From NCBI RefSeq assembly GCF_001517085.1, contig NZ_LRAC01000163.1, forward strand, positions 124,001 to 188,000: DNA of 64,000 nucleotides. Reading direction: 5' to 3'. This stretch comes from Paenibacillus sp. DMB5. GTDB taxonomy: Bacteria; Bacillota; Bacilli; Paenibacillales; Paenibacillaceae. Within the stretch, counting starts at the first letter, position 1. Every line of letters begins with the position of its first letter. The position numbers were made by a program, and so were the translations under genes. The notes below the pieces were generated by a model. The model searched no databases, was not told the DNA's origin, and saw only the letters and a program-made list of their open reading frames with translations. Positions 53,354 through 62,876 of this stretch are shown here, in pieces.

Positions 53354-54322
53354 CTAATAAAGTCCCGATTCGCCGAACTTCTTGGCGAGCCAGTTGGTAC
53401 CGAGTACCAGCACAACGCCGATAACCGATTTGAACAGCCCGACCGCCGTACTGTAGCTGAATGCCCCCTGGGTAATCCCGAGTGCGTACACATAGGTATC
53501 AAACACCTCGGCCACTTCACGGTTAAGCGCATTCATCATCAGATAAATCTGCTCAAAGCCGTTGTCCAGAATGGTCCCCATCCGCAGAATCAGCAGAATG
53601 ACAATGGTGCTGCGGATTGCCGGCAATGTGATATGCCAGATCTGCCGCCAGCGGCTCGCCCCGTCCATCACTGCAGCTTCATATTGCTCCACATCAACAC
53701 CGGCCAGCGCAGCGAGGAAAATGATTGTGCCCCAGCCGCATTCCTTCCAGATCGTCTGCAGGATAATCAGCGGCCTGAACCAGTTCGGATCGGCCAGAAA
53801 GTCGATTTTGCTTCCTGTAACCGTGTACAGGAATTCATTGACTGCCCCGCCTTGAGTTGTCAGGAATACATAGGAGATACTCGCGACAATAACCATGGAA
53901 ATGAAATGGGGCACATAGATCAGCGTCTGGATTGTCCGTTTATAGAAGGACAACCTGATTTCATTCAGCAGCAGCGCAAGGATAATCGGTGCCGGAAAAA
54001 AGAACACCAGATTCAGAAGAGACAAGACAAGCGTGTTGCGCAGCAGCATGAAGAAATCCGGATTCTGGAAAAACGTGCGGAAATGCTCCAACCCTACCCA
54101 TTCGCTTTTCCAGAAGCCCAGGAAAGGCTGAAAATCTTTGAAAGCGAGCAGTACTCCCCACATAGGCACGTATTTAAACAGCAGAAAATACAGGAGTCCC
54201 GGGGTCAGCAGGATATAGAGCCATTTGTCACGCTTCAGGCGTCTAAAGAATACCTCCCGTCTGCTGCGGTAATTTGAAGCAGCATGTATTTCAGCTGTTC
54301 CGATTGCCGCTCCTTGCTTCAT
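53354..54322 (-). CDS. Sugar ABC transporter permease (LplB/YteP-like)
   Basis: 322 aa from the ATG at 54322 (GGAGG, spacing 8; an ATG nine bases earlier is too close to the site). MalF-type permease: KRDKWLYILLTPGLLYFLLF, YVPMWGVLLAFKDFQPFLGF, EAA loop VDVEQYEAAVMDGASRWRQI, and a C-terminus with WLAKKFGESGLY. First gene of the LplB-LplC-LplA-YesS-YetA-YesU group; divergent from the GH42 gene. Confidence 0.93.
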   Translation of the reverse strand: MKQGAAIGTAEIHAASNYRSRREVFFRRLKRDKWLYILLTPGLLYFLLFKYVPMWGVLLAFKDFQPFLGFWKSEWVGLEHFRTFFQNPDFFMLLRNTLVLSLLNLVFFFPAPIILALLLNEIRLSFYKRTIQTLIYVPHFISMVIVASISYVFLTTQGGAVNEFLYTVTGSKIDFLADPNWFRPLIILQTIWKECGWGTIIFLAALAGVDVEQYEAAVMDGASRWRQIWHITLPAIRSTIVILLILRMGTILDNGFEQIYLMMNALNREVAEVFDTYVYALGITQGAFSYSTAVGLFKSVIGVVLVLGTNWLAKKFGESGLY

Positions 54323-54470
54323 TACATTCACCTCCGATTGAATATGCAGCCCCGTCTTGCCTTCTGGGGGCTACGGTTCCCATTATGTCGGCGGCAGATT
54401 TTTCCGGCAATCGGACTTTTTGGATTGCCCTGCTTCAGCCCGGGTACAATCCGCTTCAAAAAAGTGCAAA

Positions 54471-54517
54471 GCCGGCAAAACTTTACTATTGCCGGCCTGA
54501 CAGGCAGCATCTATGAT
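54471..54517 (+). promoter_or_regulatory. Promoter and overlapping operator candidate for the GH42 gene
   Basis: TTGCCG (54489-54494), 17-base spacer, TATGAT (54512-54517). The perfect inverted repeat GCCGGCAA (54471-54478) / TTGCCGGC (54489-54496), spacing 10, overlaps the -35 box and lies between the two divergent transcription units, so it may control both. Confidence 0.7.
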
Positions 54518-54563
54518 GCCGGAAGATCAATTCCCTCATTATAATCTCCTGGAGGTATGCTTA

Positions 54564-56557
54564 GTGAAGCATAAATTGTATTACGGCGCCGCATGGTACC
54601 CCGAGCTGTGGGGGGAGGCTGAGCGGCAGGCCGATCTTGAGCTCATGAAGGAAGCCGGGATTAATCTGGTCCGCATGGGCGAGTTCATCTGGTCGGAGCT
54701 GGAGCCCGAGGAGGATGTTATCGATGTACGCCCGTTTGCCGAGCATGTCCGCCAGCTGTATAACCATGGCATCGACACCATTATGTGTACTCCGACGGCA
54801 ACGCCGCCTATATGGCTGACACACGGCCATCCCGAGCGGCTGTTCGTCCGGGCGGACGGGGCCGTTATGAGCCACGGGTCGCGTCAGCATATCTGCACGA
54901 ACAACCCTTATTTCCGGCAGCGGGCCGCTATCATTGCCGAACATCTGGCCCGGGAGCTGGGCCGGGTGCCCGGTCTTGCAGCCTGGCAGCTCGACAACGA
55001 ATTCAAAGCACATGTGGCTGAATGCATGTGCGGTACCTGTAAGGGGCTGTGGCATAAGTGGCTGGAGCAGCGCTACGGGAGCATAGCCCGGCTGAATGAG
55101 GCCTGGGGAACCGCTGTCTGGAGCCATACCTATCAGACATTTGAGCAGGTGCCGCAGCCGGTGGCTACTCCTTTCCTGCATAACTCCTCCCTTGTTACGA
55201 TGTACAGGCTGTTCCATATGGAGAAAATCGCTGAATTTGCGGCAGAGCAGGCAAGCATTCTCCGCCGGTATTCGGATGTTCCCATTACGCATAACAGCAG
55301 CGTTGCCTTTCACGTCGACAATGAGCAGCTGTTCAAGGAGCTGGACTTCGCTTCATATGACACCTATGCTTCCCAGGCCAACCGGCACGCCTATCTGCTG
55401 AACTGTGATCTGTGGCGCAATTTCAAGCCCGGCAAGGATTTCTGGCTGATGGAGACTAGCCCCGCATACGCCGGATCTCTTACAAGCTACGGACAGCCGC
55501 ATCCGGATGGGTACTTGATTGCTGAAGCCGTATCCGCTTATGCGCTTGGAGCAGGAGCTTTCTGCTACTGGCTGTGGCGGCAGCAGCGTACCGGCAGCGA
55601 GCAGACCCACAGTTCCATCCTCAGTGCCTGGGGTGATCCGGCGCTCGGCTTCGATAATGTCCGGGCCGCTTCGCAGGCCCGTCTGGCCATCGAGCCCCAT
55701 ATGCTGGCTACCCGGCCGGTGCAGGCAGAGGTTGCGGTCACCTATTCGGACCGGACAAAGGCTTTCCTTGCAACAGAGCCGCACCGGAAACTGAATTACC
55801 GCTCCCTGCTGGGCGATTTCCATAAGCGGATCGTGGACATGGGCATTCACCGCGATCTGGTTCCCGAAGGCGGCGGCCTCAGCGGCTATAAGCTGCTGTT
55901 CACCCCTTTTGTGCATTATTTGTCGCCGGAGTTTACGGAGAGAGCGCTGGCGTTCGCCAAGGCCGGCGGCATCTGGATCGCCGGCCCGCTGAGCGGGGGC
56001 CGCACAGCCGAGCACACCCTGCATACCGATGCGGCCTTGGGTGAGCTGGAACGGTATGCAGGCGTGCATACCAAATACGTCTACCCGATGGAGGGAACCG
56101 GCAGCATCGGGCAGGCCTTCGGCCTGTCCGCGCCGCTGTCCCTGTGGAGCGCGGTGTTTGAGCCGCTGCCCGGCGGAGCTTCCGTGATCGGCGAGATCAC
56201 GGAGGGCCGGACGCCGGGCCTGGCCTTTGTAACCGAGCAGCCGTATGGCCGCGGGGCCATCGTCATGCTCGGCTCTTTGCCGCCGGCGAGGACGGCGATC
56301 AGCTGCTGCAGGCGCTGATCGGGCATTACGCCGGCCGGGCCGGGGTGACGCTGCGCAGCGATGTCACCGCGGGCACGGTGGTGTGCCCGCGGCGCAGCAG
56401 CAGCAGCGAGCTGTGGACCGTCGTGAACATGGACGGTCTCGGGGGCAGGGTTACCCTGCCGCGGAGCGGGCAGGATGTTCTGGCCGGCGGGGCTGTGCCG
56501 GCCGGCCCGCTGACACTGGGGCCGTATGAATACCGGCTCATCGCGCTGGAGGAATAA
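54564..56557 (+). CDS. GH42 beta-galactosidase, YesZ-like (one frameshift)
   Basis: GTG start at 54564 behind GGAGG (spacing 8). GH42 barrel begins YYGAAWYPELWGEAERQADL; acid/base Glu in AAWQLDNEFKAH, nucleophile Glu in FWLMETSPA, and the zinc-type cysteine cluster CMCGTCKGLWHKW. A trimerisation domain and a small beta domain follow. Near 56281 one base is missing: after VMLGSLP the family sequence resumes as AGEDGDQLLQALIGHYAGRA and runs to TAA 56555-56557 (PYEYRLIALEE). Repaired length is about 664 aa, normal. No signal peptide. B. subtilis YesZ releases galactose from the rhamnogalacturonan side chains; the same role is inferred here. Confidence 0.9.
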
Positions 56558-56807
56558 GGGCGCGGCGCTATATCGCGAATCATTCGGGAGCGGGTAATGC
56601 TGCAATAAGACCCGGTGTACGGAATCCCGTACATAGGAATGGGGATGTGCGCGTTGGCTGTACATAAACGGGCGCTCTCGTTTGATCGCACATGCTTGCC
56701 GTCACACACTCGTCCCACATATGTCCCACATACTTGGTCGTACATGCTCGTGCTCGTCGCGCTCAGTTGAGTTGGCTCCACATCCCTGCCGCACCCGTTA
56801 AATCGCA

Positions 56808-56857
56808 AAAAAAAAGCAGTACGCAGCCGGATTTATTCCGCTGCATACTGCTTTTTT
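56808..56857. terminator. Bidirectional terminator after GH42
   Basis: A/T-flanked stem AAAAAAGCAGTACGCAGC / GCTGCATACTGCTTTTTT with one or two mismatches, about 250 bases beyond the GH42 stop. Confidence 0.85.
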
Positions 56858-56961
56858 AAATGTTGTAAGTAATGGTTAATGCTTAATGCTTAGTTACTCA
56901 ACTTCCACTCTTACACATACGTCTACCCTCACACTTACTTCTACCTGTTCGCATACTCACG

Positions 56962-57183
56962 AACTTACGGCTCCCCGAAATCTAGTTGGATTTTCGCCAC
57001 TTATTTCCACTATTTATTAATTTCCTCTCTAATTAGGTGGATAAACAGCATCTATTTCTGTCCGTTAACCCACTTTAGCGTAGATACAGTAGAACTAAGT
57101 GTCGTTTTTCCAACTAACAACCTCATTCCGGGGAGTTGGAGCAGAATTAGATGACGATTTTCCACTTAGCTTGCTCAGGCATA
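56962..57183. repeat. Palindromic intergenic repeat, family A, copy 2
   Basis: Aligns with 32908-33120, best on the right half (CTAAGTGTCGTTTTTCCAACTAA; ATTAGATGACGATTTTCCAC; TTAGCTTGCTCAGG). The left half (TAGTTGGATTTTCGCCACTT) is the degraded inverted arm. It lies directly next to a family B copy, in a gene-free stretch of roughly 1,080 bases between GH42 and bglH. Confidence 0.7.
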
Positions 57184-57221
57184 CCCTGTAGATCATTCCT
57201 GCCAACCAACCAATCTACATA

Positions 57222-57405
57222 GCTGCGCTTTATACAACTAAAGCAGCACATTTGGCACGGAAAACACATATAAGTGTATTCCATACAATTAAAATATCCG
57301 CATAACCCCACTTTAGGCCGATACGGGCAAATATAGCTGTACAGAATACACTTATATGGCGGGACAACAGGAATGTACCGTTTTTAATTGTACAAACTGC
57401 AGTTA
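57222..57405. repeat. Palindromic intergenic repeat, family B, copy 2
   Basis: Aligns with 4057-4240 almost without gaps (CTGCGCTTTATACAACTAAA against CTGCAATTTGTACAGATAAA; TGTACAAACTGCAGTTAAA against TGTATAAAGTGCAGCTAAG). Internally palindromic: ACACATATAAGTGTATTC recurs inverted as GAATACACTTATATGGC. Confidence 0.75.
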
Positions 57406-57475
57406 AAAGGTCTTCTACTTTAAGTAGACTAATGCCAAACAACAGACTAAGCAATGCCTCTGTCAAGGCTGTTAA

Positions 57476-57575
57476 TGGCTCTTTCAATAGCTCAATAGCT
57501 CTATCAATGCTCTTCATTAGCTCATCAATTGCTCTTAATTGCTCTTTAATTGCTCTTTAATTGCTTGGCAACAGC
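57476..57575. repeat. Degenerate 11- to 12-base tandem repeat
   Basis: Repeated variants of TCAATTGCTCTT/TTAATTGCTCTT and TCAATAGCTC across about 100 bases, ending in three near-identical AATTGCTCTTT units. Non-coding; begins about 60 bases after the bglH stop on that gene's downstream side. Confidence 0.75.
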
Positions 57576-57637
57576 TCTTTATCTGATCTACAACAGCTCA
57601 ATCTGCAGCGAAACTCCCGCACCACACTACCCCGATA

Positions 57638-59110
57638 TTAATCCAGATTCGCACCATTCGAGGCAATCGCCTTCTGGTACCAGTAGAAGCTTTTCTTTTT
57701 GAACCGGTTCAGCGTGCCATTGCCCTCATCGTCCTGATCCACGTAGATCACTCCGTAACGCTTGGACATTTCAGAGGTTGAGGCGCTGATAATATCAATC
57801 GCTCCCCAGCTGGTGTAGCCCATCACGTCAACGCCGTCCAGAACAGCTTCCTTAACTTGTGTGATGTGCTTGCGCAGGTAGTCGATTCGGTAGTCATCAT
57901 TAATTGAACCGTCTTCTTCCACCTTATCTTTTGCCCCCAGACCATTTTCAACAACGAACAGCGGAAGCTGGTAACGGTCGAACAGTTCTTTGAGCACGAT
58001 ACGCAGGCCGACCGGATCAAGCTGCCAGCCCCACTCGGTCACCTGCAGGTTCGGGTTTTTCACCGTACTGAACAGGTTGCCGCCGGTTACACCGTATTTC
58101 TCGGGATCTACCGTTGAGATAAGCGAAGTATAGTAACTGAAGGAGATAAAATCTACGGTATGCTCACGCAGCAGCTGCTCGTCTCCCGGCTCTACAACGA
58201 GATTGATGTTATTTTCAGCAAAATACCGCTTCACAAACGGAGGATAACTCCCCCGCGCCTGCACATCCGTATGCAGCAGATTGAGCTGGTTGTCCACCTG
58301 TGCCTGCAGCACGTCCTCCGGACTGCTGGTTGCCGGATAGTGAATCATGCGCGCCAGCATACAGCCGATGCGGAAGTCCGGATTGATCTCACGGCCCTTT
58401 TTCGTTGCCAGACTGCTGGCCACGAACTGGTGATGCAGCGCCTGGTAAGACGCTTCGCGGATATTATCGACTGTATCCTCAACCACACCGCCGCCGGTGA
58501 ACGGTTCAATGACGGTAGTGTTAATCTCATTAAAAGTAAGCCAGTACTTAACCTTATTCTTGTAACGGGTCATCACCGTCTCTGCATACTTCTCATAAAA
58601 AGCAATCACCTTCCGGTTTCTCCAGCCGCCATAATTCAGCACCAGCGACATCGGCATTTCATAGTGGGACATGGTAACCAGCGGCTCAATCCCGTATTTA
58701 TGCATCTCGTCGAACATATCGTCATAGAACTGCAGCCCTTTTTCGTTCGGCTCGGCATCATCCCCATTAGGGAAAATACGCGCCCAGTTAATCGACATCC
58801 GGAACACCTTGAAGCCCAGCTCGCCGAACAGAGCGATATCTTCCTTGTAACGGTGGTAAAAGTCAATTCCGTAACGCTTCGGATACCCCTCAGCCGTAGT
58901 GTGCTGCATTGCCCGCTGAATGGATTCGCTGGTGACATGCATCAGCTCTTTAAGGTTGGTATAGTCTTTTTTCTTAAAATAAGGCACCATATCCGCGGTG
59001 GACAGCCCTTTGCCGTCCGCATCAAAAGCACCCTCCGCCTGATTGGCCGCGATCGCGCCGCCCCACAAAAAACCTTCCGGAAACCCTTGCTGTATGCTCA
59101 ATGTGCTCAT
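57638..59110 (-). CDS. bglH: GH1 6-phospho-beta-glucosidase (BglH-like)
   Basis: Hydrolyses phosphorylated beta-glucosides after PTS uptake. 490 aa, standard GH1 length; N-terminal FPEGFLWGGAIAANQAEGAF, acid/base E195 (LTFNEINTT), nucleophile E388 (LFVVENGLGAKD). Residues favouring phosphorylated substrates occur in the C-terminal loop (STSEMSKRYGVIYVDQDDEG). It is the last gene of licT-bglP-bglH, but 644 bases separate it from bglP and most of that spacer is a nested family C palindrome, so the message probably carries a large hairpin before it. Frame intact. Confidence 0.95.
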   Translation of the reverse strand: MSTLSIQQGFPEGFLWGGAIAANQAEGAFDADGKGLSTADMVPYFKKKDYTNLKELMHVTSESIQRAMQHTTAEGYPKRYGIDFYHRYKEDIALFGELGFKVFRMSINWARIFPNGDDAEPNEKGLQFYDDMFDEMHKYGIEPLVTMSHYEMPMSLVLNYGGWRNRKVIAFYEKYAETVMTRYKNKVKYWLTFNEINTTVIEPFTGGGVVEDTVDNIREASYQALHHQFVASSLATKKGREINPDFRIGCMLARMIHYPATSSPEDVLQAQVDNQLNLLHTDVQARGSYPPFVKRYFAENNINLVVEPGDEQLLREHTVDFISFSYYTSLISTVDPEKYGVTGGNLFSTVKNPNLQVTEWGWQLDPVGLRIVLKELFDRYQLPLFVVENGLGAKDKVEEDGSINDDYRIDYLRKHITQVKEAVLDGVDVMGYTSWGAIDIISASTSEMSKRYGVIYVDQDDEGNGTLNRFKKKSFYWYQKAIASNGANLD

Positions 59111-59120
59111 CTCCTTGGTT

Positions 59121-59575
59121 TTTATATAGATTGAATTGATAACTTTTTATTTCGGGGTTGGCCGTGGCTCCAGGAATATTTGGACTTCCGGCCGCTGTTA
59201 TGTTTGGATTTAACTGCTACTATATAGATCGAATTGCTGAATTTTCCGTTTTGGGATTAGCCGTGACTCCAGAGAATGTTTGGACTTCCGGCCGCTGTTG
59301 TCTGCAGATTTCTTCATTTTAACCGCTGCTCGCAGTGGAAATCCGCAGACAGTTCATGCTTCCGGAGCTAGCTTCTCTGCGAAAAGCTTTCAGCCGGTCG
59401 CTATCGCTGCTACAGTTCCAAAATTCCCCTCCGCCACTTTTCCCTTAACTTAATTTTCAAGTTCAATATAGGCCGTAACATCCAAACATAAAGGCGGACA
59501 CTTCCGTTCCTCCAGTTCCAAAATTCTCCTCCGCCACTTTTCCCTTAATTTAAGTTTTCAAAATCAATCTATATA
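59121..59575. repeat. Nested double palindromic repeat, family C, copies 2 and 3
   Basis: Two elements, one inside the other. Outer left arm 59123-59212 (TATATAGATTGAATTGATAA ... TTTGGACTTCCGGCCGCTGT, TATGTTTGGATTT) pairs with outer right arm 59468-59574 (ATCCAAACATAAAGGCGGAC ... CAGTTCCAAAATTCTCCTCC, AATCAATCTATATA). Inner left arm 59220-59310 is a near direct repeat of the outer left arm, offset about 96-97 bases; inner right arm is 59395-59470. The core TTCATTTTAACCGCTGC also occurs in copy 1 (ATTTTAATCCGCTGC). No coding capacity. Confidence 0.8.
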
Positions 59576-59754
59576 ATATTTTTTTGTATAAAGTGCTCTG
59601 GATCTGCTGCGCCTGCAAATCCATCCCCGGTTAAGTACTATAAAATTGATCTAATTGCCCGGGAAATTCCCGAATTATTCGCGGATGTGGGTCCTGCAAG
59701 CCCAGCTACTGTTAATTCTAATGATGCTGTACGCAATACGACTTAACGTCTTAC

Positions 59755-61661
59755 CTACAGCTCCGCCCGCAGCACCGGCTCACCAAAACCAACCGGTCCC
59801 AGCTTAATCGGGAGAATCTGCTTATAGTCTGCAGTGTTTGTAACAACCATCGCGGTAGTAATATCATAATTCTGCGCGATCTGCTCCAGGTCAAAGGTCA
59901 GCAGCTTGTCGCCGGCCTGCACCTGATCACCGGTCTGCACATGCGTTTCAAAGAACTGGCCGCGCAGCTTAACGGTGTTGATGCCGACGTGGATCAGCAG
60001 CTCCATGCCGTTCGCATCACGGATGACCAGGGCATGTTTGGTTTTGAATACGTTCATTACTGTACCGCTGACCGGAGATACCAGCTCACCGACTGCCGGC
60101 ACAAAGGCAATCCCCTTGCCCATCAGCTCATCACCAAAGGTAGGATCGTTAACCTCTTTCAGAGGAATCGCCTTACCGCTCATGGGAGCATAAGCCGTGC
60201 TGTCTGCAGATGCAGAAGCCGTTTCTACTTCAACCGCTGCCGGAGCGGCAGACTGCGGTGCTTCATTAGCAGGTTTGGAAGCAATATTGCCTGAAATCTG
60301 TGCAGCATCATCCGCCTCTTCCTGGATTCCCAGCAGCACTGTAACGACAGCGCCGACTACAAAGGCGATAACCATCCCGCCAAAAGCGTACCAGAATGTC
60401 TGGCCGACCAGTCCCGGAAGACCCGGGATACCGCCGTTACCGGCTAGTGCGTATGCCTTGGCTCCAAAGGCCAGCGCAAAGCCGCCCCCTGCCGCACTAC
60501 CAATCATTGCCGCGATGAACGGCTTTTTATATTTCATGTTCACACCATACATAGCTGGCTCAGTAACACCCATAAGCGCGGTAAAGCTGGTGGAGAGTGC
60601 TACGGATTTCAGTTTTTTATCTTTTGCCCGGAAGAATACGCCCAGAGTCGCCCCAGCCTGTCCCATATTAGAGATGTAGGTCAGCGGCAGGAATTTGTCG
60701 AACCCAAGCGTAGCCAGATTGCTGATGATAACCGGAACCAGCGCGTAGTGCATACCCGTCATAATAATCAGGGCCATCGCGCCGCCGAGGACGATGCCGG
60801 AGATCAGTCCGCCTTCATTGAGCAGCCAGTTTATGCCTCCGGACAGGCCGTCACCGATAAAGGTTCCCAGCGGTCCGATTGCAATCAGCGTTACAGGAAC
60901 CATAATAAGCAGCGAAATTAACGGAACGAGCAGCAGCTTAAGCGATGGCGTGATGAAACGGTCGACGTCTTTTCTACATAAGAGAGCAGCCATACGGCCA
61001 GCAGAATCGGAATAACCGACGAAGCATAGGATACGGCAGTAACCGGAATGTTCAGAAAAGCAACCGGATTGCCGCTCGACAATAACGCCCCCATGTCCGG
61101 ATACATCAATGCCGCGCTTACTCCAACCGCAATAAACGGATTACTGCCGAATTTCCGGGCTGCGCTGAAGGCAATCAGAATTGGCAGGAAGTAGAACACA
61201 CCGTCACCGATAGCCGAGAGAATCCGGTACGTATCCGTTCCGGTTGTAAGCCATTCCAGCGTTACGAACAGGGCCAGCAGACCCTTGAGAATACCTGCGG
61301 CTGTGATAGCCGGAAGCATTGGCGCAAACACGCCTGCGATCGTTTCAAAAATCTTCAGGATGACGTTCTGTTTCTTTCCATCCTCTTTTTTACTGCCCTC
61401 ACCGCTTTGCTTGAGCGCCGGGTAAGCCTTCACCATCTCATCGTAAACCTTTGGCACGTCATTACCGATGATGACCTGGAACTGCTCGCCCGAGATGTTG
61501 GTGCCCATGACCATATCCAGCTTTTTGAGCGCGGCCTGATCGGCCTTGCTGTTGTCTTTAAGCTCAAAACGCAGCCGTGTCACGCAGTGGTAAACTGAAT
61601 TTACATTGGACACCCCGCCCACGGACTGGACGATTTGCTGTGCCGTTTCCTGATGTTTCAT
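59755..61661 (-). CDS. bglP: Beta-glucoside-specific PTS enzyme IIBCA (BglP; one frameshift)
   Basis: Imports and phosphorylates beta-glucosides. Start ATG 61661 behind GGGGGAAG. EIIB with phosphocysteine C26 (NSVYHCVTRLRF), EIIC (about 10 membrane segments from GVFAPMLPAITAAGILKGLL), an Ala-rich linker, and EIIA with the active histidine in GMELLIHVGINTVKL. Near 60970 one base is missing: LLSYVEK should continue DVDRFITPSLKLLLVPL. An A4 run there suggests a lost A. Repaired length is about 635 aa, normal for BglP. Expression depends on LicT acting at the RAT just upstream. Without the repair the protein would lack EIIA. Confidence 0.93.
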
Positions 61662-61686
61662 CTTACTTCCCCCTATTTTTGGCATA

Positions 61687-61774
61687 TAAAAAACCCGAAC
61701 GAACACACCGACTCCGCGCTCTTACGCGTACCGTGCCTCATCCGGGTTTTGCCTGACTGAACAGTAACAAGCCC
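61687..61774 (-). promoter_or_regulatory. RAT antiterminator and terminator ahead of bglP
   Basis: Minus strand GGGCTTGTTACTGTTCAGTC followed by AGGCAAAACCC (61744-61774) fits the LicT-type ribonucleic antiterminator. It overlaps the left arm of an intrinsic terminator AAAACCCGGATGA ... TTCGTTCGGGTTTTTT (61687-61750). Binding of LicT would block the terminator and let transcription enter bglP. Confidence 0.92.
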
Positions 61775-61778
61775 TTGG

Positions 61779-62612
61779 TTATTTACTTTTCATCAGCCGC
61801 TCCAGATGCAGTGTCAGGTAGAGCTGCTCGGAATGCGTCATGACATAATCATAGTTTTTGAGAATAAACGTTTCGATCTTGATGATACACTTGAACGTCT
61901 CCGGATAATTCTTGCGGACAACCTCGTACAGATATTCCTCCGTGTCATCATGACTGGAATGGGTTATCACCCGCTGGCAGAAATATTTGAGATGTGTGAT
62001 GAATCTGAAATAGTTGACGCTGTCCTCATCCAGATCCACACTGAAATGATATTTGATGATGTTCATAATCTCCTGCAGTAGCTGCATCAGATGTGTCACA
62101 TCGTTCATCGAATCATTAACTTCAGCGTTAATGAAATGCAGGGCGATATTGCAAATTTCATCCTTGGGAAAATCAATCCCCAGCCGCTCCCTGAGAATCG
62201 TCAGCGCTTCCTTGGCTACATCGTACTCAGCCTTATAGAAGTGCTGCACCTCCCACGACAGCGGGTTACGGACAATCTGGTCCCGCGCCATCCGCTGTAC
62301 AGCAAAGTTAATATGATCTGACAGTGATACATAAATCCCGTCACTGATCTGCTTATTCAGCTGCATGCGGGCAAGACTGACGATATCATCCGTTACCTGC
62401 AGAATTTCAATCGGCACCTCGGTAACAATCGATTTGAAGCGCTCGTAGATCGAGGAATCCTGCAGACGGAAGATTTTTTCAATCCGCCCTTCGTCAATAG
62501 TGTCGCCTGCCTTGAACTGGAAACCGATACCCCGGCCGAGGATAAGCAGCTCCTGGTTCTTGTCATCAAGCGTACTGACGATGTTGTTGTTAAAAATTTG
62601 TTTGATGATCAC
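61779..62612 (-). CDS. licT: BglG/LicT family transcription antiterminator
   Basis: 277 aa from GTG 62612 (AGGTGG upstream). N-terminal RNA-binding CAT domain (IIKQIFNNNIVSTLDDKNQE), then PRD1 (histidines in LSDHINFAV and around NPLSWEVQHFYKAEYDVAKE) and PRD2 (FITHLKYFCQRV, MTHSEQLYLTLHLERL). Its activity is set by phosphorylation from HPr and from BglP. It is preceded by its own RAT-terminator, so it is autoregulated, and followed by a second RAT for bglP. In B. subtilis licT is next to bglS rather than bglPH, so this organisation is more compact. Confidence 0.95.
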   Translation of the reverse strand: MIIKQIFNNNIVSTLDDKNQELLILGRGIGFQFKAGDTIDEGRIEKIFRLQDSSIYERFKSIVTEVPIEILQVTDDIVSLARMQLNKQISDGIYVSLSDHINFAVQRMARDQIVRNPLSWEVQHFYKAEYDVAKEALTILRERLGIDFPKDEICNIALHFINAEVNDSMNDVTHLMQLLQEIMNIIKYHFSVDLDEDSVNYFRFITHLKYFCQRVITHSSHDDTEEYLYEVVRKNYPETFKCIIKIETFILKNYDYVMTHSEQLYLTLHLERLMKSK

Positions 62613-62641
62613 TATAAACCCACCTGTGTTTGAGGAATCAA

Positions 62642-62715
62642 AAAAGGGCAAAACAACAATGGATATGACAGAATCATTTCCACTGTGGTTTTGCCCGCAT
62701 TACCGGTAACAAGCC
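62642..62715 (-). promoter_or_regulatory. RAT antiterminator and terminator ahead of licT
   Basis: Minus strand GGCTTGTTACCGGTAATGCG followed by GGCAAAACC (62687-62715) is a RAT-type element starting almost at the predicted transcription start. It overlaps the terminator arm GGGCAAAAC, whose partner GTTTTGCCC is followed by TTTTTT (62640-62654). Confidence 0.92.
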
Positions 62716-62723
62716 TCGGAAAC

Positions 62724-62752
62724 AATTTAGCACAAGCTGAAAACGGTGTCAA
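62724..62752 (-). promoter_or_regulatory. Promoter of licT-bglPH with cre-like site
   Basis: Minus strand TTGACA (62747-62752), 17-base spacer, TAAATT (62724-62729). The plus-strand segment TGAAAACGGTGTCA (62738-62751) matches 12 of 14 cre positions and overlaps the -35 box, consistent with glucose repression. Confidence 0.85.
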
Positions 62753-62876
62753 CCATCACTTTAAAAATGTTCCGGTCACCTTCAGGCTGCTTCCTTGCTT
62801 CCCTATCTCCCCTGCGTGGTCTGCTGTAACCTAATTTTAACCAGCCGAAGTCTGAACTATGCATCCGCCCTGCATA

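Noticed and set aside
57230..57517. A 95-codon frame on the minus strand
   Set aside because: It covers a family B repeat and the short tandem repeats, has no ribosome binding site and no homology features.
59121..59575. Insertion sequence between bglP and bglH
   Set aside because: Inverted arms are present, but there is no transposase frame; only a non-autonomous element remains possible.
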